Positions 14,801 to 24,663 of a stretch of 64,000 nt of DNA are shown here, in pieces (position 1 is the stretch's first letter; every line of letters begins with the position of its first letter). Source of the stretch: Marthasterias glacialis (lineage: Eukaryota; Echinodermata; Asteroidea; Forcipulatida; Asteriidae); contig OU452229.1 of the NCBI GenBank assembly GCA_911728455.2, positions 13,364,076 to 13,428,075 on the forward strand, written 5' to 3'. The position numbers were made by a program, and so were the translations under genes. The notes under the pieces are model-generated. The model was not told the origin of the DNA, made no database searches, and was given only the letters and a program-made list of their open reading frames with translations.

Positions 14801-15841
14801 GCAGGGCTTTCTAACAGTGTCAGACTTGTCAGTTTTCCGCCAATACTTTGGGAGATAGAGCCGTTGTTAAGTCTTGTTTTCACTCTGTTACAGCTTCGTG
14901 TTCAAAAGTGCCATAAGACAGGCGTTTGAAGCGCATTCGGAGCAGCCCCGCTCCCTGGTGGTTTCAAGACGGAAGATGGCCCTGGCTGGCCGGGAAAACC
15001 AAATTTTTGGATGCAGGACTATGGCAGCTACCTGCAGGTACAAGAGATTTCTCTCTAGCCCCATTATTTCTGGATTTATTGGCCGTGGCGCTGCCGACTT
15101 CTTTTTTCGGCGTTTTTTTGCTGGCTTCAGTCCAGCACACATGTAGTTGCCTTGGCTATTGTTGACGTACACACAGCATGGCCGTATGCACTGGACATCT
15201 TCGGGGTGTCCTCACTCCGCGGTCCCTGGCATCCTACCTGTTTATTCTGCAGCCCCAAGACCGGCATTTTCGGAAAGCCCATGAGCAGGGCTTTCCAACA
15301 GTGTCACACTTGTCAGTTTCCCGCCAGTACTTTGGGAGATAGAGCCATTGCTCAGTCTTGTTTTCACTCTGTTACAGCTTCGTGTACAAAAGTGCCATTA
15401 GACAGGCGTTTGAAGCGCATTCGGAGCAGCCCCGCTCCCTGGTGGTTTCAAGACGGAAGATGGCCCTGGCTGGCCGGGAAAACCAGATTTTCGGATGCAG
15501 GACTATGGCAGCTACCTGCAGGTACAATACATTTCTCTCTAGCCCAATTATTTCTGGATTTATTGGCCGTGGCGCTGCCGACTTCTTTTTTCGGCGTTTT
15601 TTTGCTGGCTTCGGTCCAGCACACATGTAGTTGCCTTGGCTATTGTTGACGTACACACAGCATGGCCGTATGCACTGGACATCTTCGGGGTGTCCTCACT
15701 CCGCGGTCCATGGAATCCTCCCTGTTTATCCTGCAGTCCCAAGACCGGCAATTTCGGAAAGCCCATGAGCAGGGCTTTCCAAGAGTGTCAAACTTGTCAG
15801 TTTCCCGCCAATTCTTTGGGAGATAGAGCCGTTGCTAAGTC

Positions 15842-16475
15842 TTGTTTTCACTCTGTTACAGCTTCGTGTACAAAAGTGCCATAAGACAGGCGTTTGAAGC
15901 GCATTCGGAGCAGACCCGCTCCCTGGTGGTTTCAAGACGGAAGATGGCCCTGGCTGGCCGGGAAAACCAGATTTTCGGTTGCAGGACTATGGCAGCTACC
16001 TGCAGGTACAATACATTTCTCTCTAGCCCCATTATTTCTGGATTTATTGGCCGTGGCGGTTTCAAGACGGAAGATGGCCCTGGCTGGCCTTGAAAACCAA
16101 ATTTGTGGATGCAGGACTATGGCAGCTACCTGCAGGTACAAGAGATTTCTCTCTAGCCCCATAATTTCTGGATTTATTGGCCGTGGCGCTGCCGACTTCT
16201 TTTTTCGGCGTTTTTATGCTGGCTTCAGTCCAGCACACATGTAGTTGCCTTGGCTATTGTTGACGTACACACAGCATGGCCGTATGCACTGGACATCTTC
16301 GGGGTGTCCTAACTCCGCGGTCCCTGGCATCCTACCTGTTTATCCTGCAGCCCCAAGACCGGCATTTTCGGAAAGCCCATGAGCAGGGCTTTCCAAGAAT
16401 GTCAAACTTGTCAGTTTCCCGCCAATACTTTGGGAGATAGAGCCATTGCTCAGTCTTGTTTTCACTCTGTTACAG
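15842..16475 (+). repeat. rearranged satellite monomer with a 130-bp partial duplication
   Basis: The spacing of the TTACAG mark here is 614 bp, not 484. After GGCCGTGGC near 16,057 the sequence jumps back about 130 bp to GGTTTCAAGACGG and repeats the segment through the TACCTGCAGGTA palindrome before going on to GCTGCCGAC. A short GGYGGTTT microhomology at the jump fits replication slippage or unequal exchange. Confidence 0.85.
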
Positions 16476-16959
16476 CTTCGTGTACAAAAGTGCCATTAGA
16501 CAGGCGTTTGAAGCGCATTCGGAGCAGCCCCGCTCCCTGGTGGTTTCAAGACGGAAGATGGCCCTGGCTGGCCGGGAAAACCAGATTTTCGGATGCAGGA
16601 CTATGGCAGCTACCTGCAGGTACAATACATTTCTCTCTAGCCCCATTATTTCTGGATTTATTGGCCGTGGCGCTGCCGACTTCTTTTTTCGGCGTTTTTT
16701 TGCTGGCTTCGGTCCAGCACACATGTAGTTGCCTTGGCTATTGTTGACGTACACACAGCATGGCCGTATGCACTGGACATCTTCGGGGTGTCCTCGCTCC
16801 GCGGTCCCTGGCATCCTCCCTGTTTATCCTGCAGCCCCAAGACCGGCATTTTCGGAAAGCCCATGAGCAGGGCTTTCCAACAGTGTCAGACTTGTCAGTT
16901 TCCCGCCAATACTGTGGGAGATAGAGCCATTGCTCAGTCTTGTTTTCACTCTGTTACAG
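16476..16959 (+). repeat. representative satellite monomer with internal landmarks
   Basis: This is one full 484-bp period, chosen because its landmarks are intact. A pyrimidine tract ending TTACAG precedes it at 16,453-16,475. The interval 16,476-16,619 (144 bp) is free of stops in one frame and ends CTGCAG followed by GTACAA. A perfect 12-bp palindrome TACCTGCAGGTA, containing a PstI site, lies at 16,611-16,622. A T-rich tract at 16,682-16,701 runs into a hairpin with stem TGCTGG/CCAGCA and loop CTTCGGT (16,701-16,719). A second hairpin has arms GGAAAGCCC (16,854-16,862) and GGGCTTTCC (16,870-16,878). The next TTACAG ends at 16,959. Monomer boundaries are arbitrary. No promoter or RNA polymerase III boxes were recognised. 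Confidence 0.85.
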
Positions 16960-17517
16960 CTTCGTGTACAAAAGTGCCATTAGACAGGCGTTTGAAGCGC
17001 ATTCGGAGCAGCCCCGCTCCCTGGTGGTTTCAAGACGGAAGATGGCCCTGGCTGTCCGGGAAAACCAGATTTTCGGATGCAGGACTATGGCAGCTACCTG
17101 CAGGTACAAGAAATTTCTCTGTAGCCCCATTATTTCTGGATTTATTGGCCTTGGCGCTGCCGACTTCTTTTTTTCGGCGTTTTTTTGCTGGCTTCGGTCC
17201 AGCACACATGTAGTTGCCTTGGCTATTGTTGACGTACACACAGCATGGCCGTATGCACTGGACATCTTCGGGGTGTCCTCACTCCGCGGTCCATGGAATC
17301 CTCCCTGTTTATCCTGCAGCCCCAAGACCGGCATTTTCGGAAAGCCCATGAGCAGGGCTTTCCAACAGTGTCAAACTTGTCAGTTTCCCGCCACTTCTTT
17401 GGGAGATAGAGCCGTTGCTAAGTCTTGTTTTCACTCTGTTACAGCTTCGTGTACAAAAGTGCCATAAGACAGGCGTTTGAAGTGCATTCGGAGCAGACCC
17501 GCTCCCTAGTTTTTTTA

Positions 17518-19453
17518 AGACGGAAGATGGCCCTGGCTGGCCGGGAAAACCAGGTTTTCGGATGCAGGACTATGGCAGCTACCTGCAGGTACAATACATT
17601 TCTCTCTAGCTCCATTATTTCTGGATTTATTGGCCGTGGCGCTGCCGACTTCTTTTTTCGGCGTTTTTTTGCTGGCTTCGGTCCAGCACACATGTAGTTG
17701 CCTTGGCTATTGTTGACGTACACACAGCATGGCCGTATGCACTGGACATCTTCGGGGTGTCCTCACTCCGCGGTGCCTGGCATCCTACCTGTTTATCCTG
17801 CAGCCCCAAGACCGGCATTTTCGGAAAGCCCATGAGCAGGGCTTTCCAACAGTGTCAGACTTGTCAGTTTCCCGCCAATACTTTGGGAGATAGAGCCATT
17901 GCTCAGTCTTGTTTTCACTCTGTTACAGCTTCGTGTACAAAAGTGCCATTAGACAGGCGTTTGAAGCGCATTCGGAGCAGCCCCGCTCCCTGGTTTTTTT
18001 AAGACGGAAGATGGCCCTGGCTGTCCGGGAAAACCAGATTTTCGGATGCAGGACTATGGCAGCTACCTGCAGGTACAATAAATTTCTCTCTAGCCCCATT
18101 ATTTCTGGATTTATTGGCCGTGGCGCTGCCGACTTCTTTTTTCGGCGTTTTTATGCTGGCTTCAGTCCAGCACACATGTAGTTCCCTTGGCTATTGTTGA
18201 CGCACACACAGCATGGCCGTATGCACTGGACATCTTCGGGGTGTCCTCACTCCGCGGTCCCTGGCATCCTACCTGTTTATCCTGCAGCCCCAAGACCGGC
18301 ATTTTCGGAAAGCCCATGAGCAGGGCTTTCCAACAGTGTCAGACTTGTCAGTTTCCCGCCAATACTTTGGGAGATAGAGCCATTGCTCAGTCTTGTTTTC
18401 ACTCTGTTACAGCTTCGTGTACAAAAGTGCCATTAGACAGGCGTTTGAAGCGCATTCGGAGCAGCCCCGCTCCCGAGTTTTTTTAAGACGGAAGATGGCC
18501 CTGGCTGGCCGGGAAAACCAGGTTTTCGGATGCAGGACTATGGCAGCTACCTGCAGGTACAATACATTTCTCTCTAGCTCCATTATTTCTGGATTTATTG
18601 GCCGTGGCGCTGCCGACTTCTTTTTTCGGCGTTTTTTTGCTGGCTTCGGTCCAGCACACATGTAGTTGCCTTGGCTATTGTTGACGTACACACAGCATGG
18701 CCGTATGCACTGGACATCTTCGGGGTGTCCTCACTCCGCGGTGCCTGGCATCCTACCTGTTTATCCTGCAGCCCCAAGACCGGCATTTTCGGAAAGCCCA
18801 TGAGCAGGGCTTTCCAACAGTGTCAGACTTGTCAGTTTCCCGCCAATACTTTGGGAGATAGAGCCATTGCTCAGTCTTGTTTTCACTCTGTTACAGCTTC
18901 GTGTACAAAAGTGCCATTAGACAGGCGTTTGAAGCGCATTCGGAGCAGCCCCGCTCCCTGGTTTTTTTAAGACGGAAGATGGCCCTGGCTGTCCGGGAAA
19001 ACCAGATTTTCGGATGCAGGACTATGGCAGCTACCTGCAGGTACAATAAATTTCTCTCTAGCCCCATTATTTCTGGATTTATTGGCCGTGGCGCTGCCGA
19101 CTTCTTTTTTCGGCGTTTTTATGCTGGCTTCAGTCCAGCACACATGTAGTTCCCTTGGCTATTGTTGACGCACACACAGCATGGCCGTATGCACTGGACA
19201 TCTTCGGGGTGTCCTCACTCCGCGGTCCCTGGCATCCTACCTGTTTATCCTGCAGCCCCAAGACCGGCATTTTCGGAAAGCCCATGAGCAGGGCTTTCCA
19301 ACAGTGTCAGACTTGTCAGTTTCCCGCCAATACTTTGGGAGATAGAGCCATTGCTCAGTCTTGTTTTCACTCTGTTACAGCTTCGTGTACAAAAGTGCCA
19401 TTAGACAGGCGTTTGAAGCGCATTCGGAGCAGCCCCGCTCCCGAGTTTTTTTA
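17518..19453 (+). repeat. dimeric higher-order repeat, 968 bp x 2
   Basis: Two successive 968-bp blocks (about 17,518-18,485 and 18,486-19,453) are essentially identical. Both carry the rare combination of a GTTTTTTTAAGACGG variant, TAGCTCCATTATT, GTTTTTATGCTGG, TAGTTCCCTTGG and GACGCACACACAG at the same offsets. Each block is two 484-bp monomers. Near-identity against the few-per-cent background suggests a recent duplication by unequal crossing over or slippage. Confidence 0.85.
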
Positions 19454-19633
19454 AGACGGAAAATGGCCCTGGCTGTCCGGGAAAACCAGATTTTCGGATG
19501 CAGGACTATGGCAGCTACCTGCAGGTACAATACATTTCTCTCTAGCCCCATTATTTCTGAATTTATTGGCCGTGGCGCTGCCGACTTCTTTTTTCGGCGT
19601 TTTTTTGCTGGCTTCGGTCCAGCACACATGTAG

Positions 19634-19816
19634 TTGCCTTGGCTATTGTTGACGTACACACAGCATGGTCGTATGCACTGGACATCTTCGGGGTGTCCTC
19701 ACTCCGCGGTCCCTGGCATCCTACCTGTCAGTTTCCCGCCAATACTTTGGGAGATAGAGCCATTGCTCAGTCTTGTTTTCACTCTGTTACAGCTTCGTGT
19801 ACAAAAGTGCCATTAG
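19634..19816 (+). repeat. satellite monomer with a 72-bp internal deletion
   Basis: Near 19,728 CATCCTACCTGT is followed directly by CAGTTTCCCGCC, omitting the roughly 72 bp that normally include the GGAAAGCCC/GGGCTTTCC hairpin. The breakpoints share CTGT-like microhomology. The unit is 412 bp long. Confidence 0.85.
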
Positions 19817-22800
19817 ACAGGCGTTTGAAGCGCATTCGGAGCAGCCCCGCTCCCTGGTGGTTTCAAGACGGAAGATGGCCCTGGCTGTCCGGGAAAACCA
19901 GATTTTCGGATGCAGGACTATGGCAGCTACCTGCAGGTACAATAAATTTCTCTCTAGCCCCATTATTTCTGAATTTATTGGCCGTGGCGCTGCCGACTTC
20001 TTTTTTCGGCGTTTTTTTGCTGGCTTCGGTCCAGCACACATGTAGTTGCCTTGGCTATTGTTGACGTACACACAGCATGGCCGTATGCACTGGACATCTT
20101 CGGGGTGTCCTCACTCCGCGGTCCCTGGCATCCTACCTGTTTATCCTGCAGCCCCAAGACCGGCATTTTCGGAAAGCCCATGAGCAGGGCTTTCCAACAG
20201 TGTCACACTTGTCAGTTTCCCGCCAATACTTTGGGAGATAGAGCCGTTGCTAAGTCTTGTTTTCACTCTGTTACAGCTTCGTGTACAAAAGTGCCATTAG
20301 ACAGGCGTTTGAAGCGCATTCGGAGCAGACCCGCTCCCTGGTGGTTTCAAGACGGAAGATGGCCCTGGCTGGCCGGGAAAACCAGATTTTTGGATGCAGG
20401 ACTATGGCAGCTACCTGCAGGTACAAGAAATTTCTCTGTAGCCCCATTATTTCTGGATTTATTGGCCGTGGCGCTGCCGACTTCTTTTTTCGGCGTTTTT
20501 TTGCTGGCTTCGGTCCAGCACACATGTAGTTGCCTTGGCTATTGTTGACGTACACACAGCATGGCCGTATGCACTGGACATCTTCGGGGTGTCCTCGCTC
20601 CGCGGTCCATGGCATCCTGCCTGTTTATCCTGCAGCCCCAAGACCGGCATTTTCGGAAAGCCCATGAGCAGGGCTTTCCAACAGTGTCAGACTTGTCAGT
20701 TTCCCGCCAATACTTTGGGAGATAGAGCCATTGCTCAGTCTTGTTTTCACTCTGTTACAGCTTCGTGTACAAAAGTGCCATTAGACAGGCGTTTGAAGCG
20801 CATTCGGAGTAGCCCCGCTCCCTAGTTTTTTTAAGACGGAAGATGGCCCTGGCTGGCCGGGAAAACCAGATTTTCGGATGCAGGACTATGGCAGCTACCT
20901 GCAGGTACAAGAAATTTCTCTCTAGCCCCATTATTTCTGGATTTATTGGCCTTGGCGCTGCCGACTTCTTTTTTTCGGCGTTTTTTTGCTGGCTTCGGTC
21001 CAGCACACATGTAGTTGCCTTGGCTATTGTTGACGTACACACAGCATGGCCGTATGCACTGGACATCTTCGGGGTGTCCTCACTCCGCGGTCCCTGGCAT
21101 CCTACCTGTTTATCCTGCAGCCCCAAGACCGGCATTGTCGGAAAGCCCATGAGCAGGGCTTTCCAACAGTGTCAGACTTGTCAGTTTCCCGCCAATACTT
21201 TGGGAGATAGAGCCATTGCTCAGTCTTGTTTTCACTCTGTTACAGCTTCGTGTACAAAAGTGCCATTAGACAGGCGTTTGAAGCGCATTCGGAGTAGCCC
21301 CGCTCCCTAGTTTTTTTAAGACGGAAGATGGCCCTGGCTGGCCGGGAAAACGAGATTTTCGGATGCAGGACTATGGCAGCTACCTGCAGGTACAAGAAAT
21401 TTCTTTGTAGCCCCATTATTTCTGGATTTATTGGCCTTGGCGCTGCCGACTTCTTTTTTTCGGCGTTTTTTTGCTGGCTTCGGTCCAGCACACATGTAGT
21501 TGCCTTGGCTATTGTTGACGTACACACAGCATGGCCGTATGCACTGGACATCTTTGGGGTGTCCTCACTCCGCGGTCCCTGGCATCCTACCTGTTTATCC
21601 TGCAGCCCCAAGACCGGCATTTTCGGAAAGCCCATGAGCAGGGCTTTCCAACAGTGTCAGACTTGTCAGTTTCCCGCCAATACTTTGGGAGATAGAGCCA
21701 TTGCTCAGTCTTGTTTTCACTCTGTTACAGCTTCGTGTACAAAAGTGCCATTAGACAGGCGTTTGAAGCGCATTCGGAGTAGCCCCGCTCCCTAGTTTTT
21801 TTATGACGGAAGATGGCCCTGGCTGGCCGGGAAAACCAGATTTTCGGATGCAGGACTATGGCAGCTACCTGCAGGTACAAGAAATTTCTCTGTAGCCCCA
21901 TTATTTCTGGATTTATTGGCCGTGGCGCTGCCGACTTCTTTTTTCGGCGTTTTTTTGCTGGCTTCGGTCCAGCACACATGTAGTTGCCTTGGCTATTGTT
22001 GACGTACACACAGCATGGCCGTATGCACTGGACATCTTCGGGGTGTGCTCACTCCGCGGTCCCTGGCATCCTACCTGTTTATCCTGCAGCCCCAAGACCG
22101 GCATTTTCGGAAAGCCCATGAGCAGGGCTTTCCAACAGTGTCAGACTTGTCAGTTTCCCGCCAATACTTTGGAAGATAGAGCCATTGCTCAGTCTTGTTT
22201 TCACTCTGTTACAGCTTCGTGTACAAAAGTGCCATTAGACAGGCGTTTGAAGCGCATTCGGAGCAGCCCCGCTCCCTAGTTTTTTTAAGACGGAAGATGG
22301 CCCTGGCTGGCCGGGAAAACCAGATTTTCGGATGCAGGACTATGGCAGCTACCTGCAGGTACAATACATTTCTCTGTAGCCCCATTATTTCTGGATTTAT
22401 TGGCCTTGGCGCTGCCGACTTCTTTTTTTCGGCGTTTTTTTGCTGGCTTCGGTCCAGCACACATGTAGTTGCCTTGGCTATTGTTGACGTACACACAGCA
22501 AGGCCGTATGCACTAGACATCTTCGGGGTGTCCTCACTCCGCGGTCCCTGGCATCCTACCTGTTTATCCTGCAGCCCCAAGACCGGCATTTTCGGAAAGC
22601 CCATGAGCAGGGCTTTCCAACAGTGTCAGACTTGTCAGTTTCCCGCCAATACTTTGGGAGATAGAGCCATTGCTCAGTCTTGTTTTCACTCTGTTACAGC
22701 TTCGTGTACAAAAGTGCCATTAGACAGGCGTTTGAAGCGCATTCGGAGCAGACCCGCTCCCTGGTGGTTTCAAGACGGAAGATGGCCCTGGCTGGCCGGG

Positions 22801-24655
22801 AAAACCAGATTTTCGGATGCAGGACTATGGCAGCTACCTGCAGGTGCAAGAAATTTCTCTGTAGCCCCATTATTTCTGGATTTATTGGCCGTGGCGCTGC
22901 CGACTTCTTTTTTCGGCGTTTTTTTGCTGGCTTCGGTCCAGCACACATGTAGTTGCCTTGGCTATTGTTGACGTACACACAGCATGGCCGTATGCACTGG
23001 ACATCTTCGGGGTGTCCTCGCTCCGCGGTCCCTGGCATCCTCCCTGTTTATCCTGCAGCCCCAAGACCGGCATTTTCGGAAAGCCCATGAGCAGGGCTTT
23101 CCAACAGTGTCAGACTTGTCAGTTTCCCGCCAATACTTTGGGAGATAGAGCCATTGCTCAGTCTTGTTTTCACTCTGTTACAGCTTCGTGTACAAAAGTG
23201 CCATTAGACAGGCGTTTGAAGCGCATTCGGAGCAGCCCCGCTCCCTAGTTTTTTTAAGACGGAAGATGGCCCTGGCTGGCCGGGAAAACCAGATTTTCGG
23301 ATGCAGGACTATGGCAGCTACCTGCAGGTACAATACATTTCTCTATATCCCCATTATTTCTGGATTTATTGGCCGTGGCGCTGCCGACTTCTTTTTTCGG
23401 CGTTTTTTTGCTGGCTTCGGTCCAGCACACATGTAGTTGCCTTAATGGCTATTGTTGACGTACACACAGCATGGCCGTATGCACTGGACATCATCGGGGT
23501 GTCCTCACTCCGCGGTCCCTGGCATCCTCCCTGTTTATCCCAAACCCCCAAGACCGGCATTTTCGGAAAGCCAATGAGCAGGGCTTTACAACAGTGTTAG
23601 ACTTGTCAGTTTCCTGCCAATACTTTGGGAGATAGAGCCGTTGCTAAGTCTTGTTTTCATTCTGTTACAGCTTCGTGTACAAAAGTGCCCTTAGACAGGC
23701 GTTTGAAGCGTTTGAAGTGCATTCGGAGCAGCCCCGCTCCCTGGTAGTATCAAGACGGAAGATGGCCCTGGTTGGCCAGGAAAACCAGATTTGCGGATGC
23801 AGGACTATGGCAGCTACCTGCAGGTACAAGAAATTTCTCTCTAGCCCTAATATTTCTGGATTTATTGGCTGTGGCGCAGCCGACTACTTTTTTCGGCGTT
23901 TTTTTGCTGGCTTCGGTCCAGCACACATGTAGTTGCCTTGGCTATTGTTGACGTACACACAGCATGGCCGTATTCACTGGACATCTTCGGGGTGTCCTCA
24001 CTCCGCGGTCCCTGGCATCCTCCCTGTTTATTCCAAACCCCCAAGACCGGCATTTTCGGAAAGCACATGAGCAGGGCTTTCCAACAGTGTCAGACTTGTC
24101 AGTTTCCCGTCAATACTTTGGGAGATAGAGCCGTTGCTAAGTCTTGTTTTCATTCTGTTACAGCTTCGTGTACAAAAGTGCCATTAGACAGGCGTTTGAA
24201 GCGCATTCGGAGCACCCCCGCTCCCTGGTGGTTTCAAGACGGAAGATGGCCCTGGTTGGCCAGGAAAACCAGATTTTCGGATGCAGGACTATGGCAGCTA
24301 CCTGCAGGTACAAGAAATTTCTCTCTAGCCCTAGTATTTGTGGATTTATTGGCTGTGGTGCAGCCGACTACTTTTTTCGGCGTTTTTTTGCTGGCTTCGG
24401 TCCAGCACACATGAAGTTGCCTTGGCTATTGTTGACGTACACACAGCATGGCCGTATTCACTGGACATCATCGGGGTGTCCTCACTCCGCGGTCCCTGGC
24501 ATCCTCCCTGTTTATCCCTAACCCCCAAGACCGGCATTTTCTGAAAGCCAATGAGCAGGGCTTTCCAACAGTGTCACACTTGTTAGTTTCCCGCCAATAC
24601 TTTGGGAGATAGAGCCGTTGCTAAGTCTTGTTTTCACTCTGTTACAGCTTCGTGT

Positions 24656-24663
24656 ACAAAAGT
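24656..24663 (+). other. left copy of the 8-bp direct repeat flanking the inverted block
   Basis: The direct-orientation array ends with ACAAAAGT here, immediately before the inverted block. The same eight bases at the same monomer phase restart the array at 27,931. The pair has the form of a target-site duplication. Because every monomer contains ACAAAAGT at this phase, the repeat is suggestive only. Confidence 0.6.

Larger units (their letters stand above)
1..24663 (+). repeat. 484-bp satellite array, block 1 (about 51 monomers, direct orientation)
   Basis: The same roughly 484-bp unit recurs head to tail from the first base, shown for example by the recurring motif TCACTCTGTTACAGCTTCGT at 484-485-bp steps. 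Most copies differ by a few per cent, mainly single-base changes plus rare indels: a 13-bp deletion near 752, a 130-bp partial duplication near 16,057 and a 72-bp deletion near 19,728. Variants fall into subfamilies, such as ATTTGTGG versus ATTTTCGG and GCTGGCC versus GCTGTCC. Monomers at about 23,450-24,660 are a more diverged type, with CCAAACCCCC replacing CCTGCAGCCCC. The array enters the window already in progress, so its left end is not seen. No known family is recognised. The 484-bp period is not a multiple of three, so the long open frames on both strands change frame every unit and are not annotated as genes. Confidence 0.97.

Noticed and set aside
16520..16545. CENP-B box in the satellite
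   Set aside because: The closest stretch, TTCGGAGCAGCCCCG, lacks the required CGGG end of TTCGNNNNANNCGGG, so a centromeric role is not supported from sequence.
16701..16740. U6 snRNA-like gene in each monomer
   Set aside because: Only the GCTTCGG...AGCACA hairpin is similar. The ACAGAGA box, the internal stem-loop and a downstream T terminator in register are absent.
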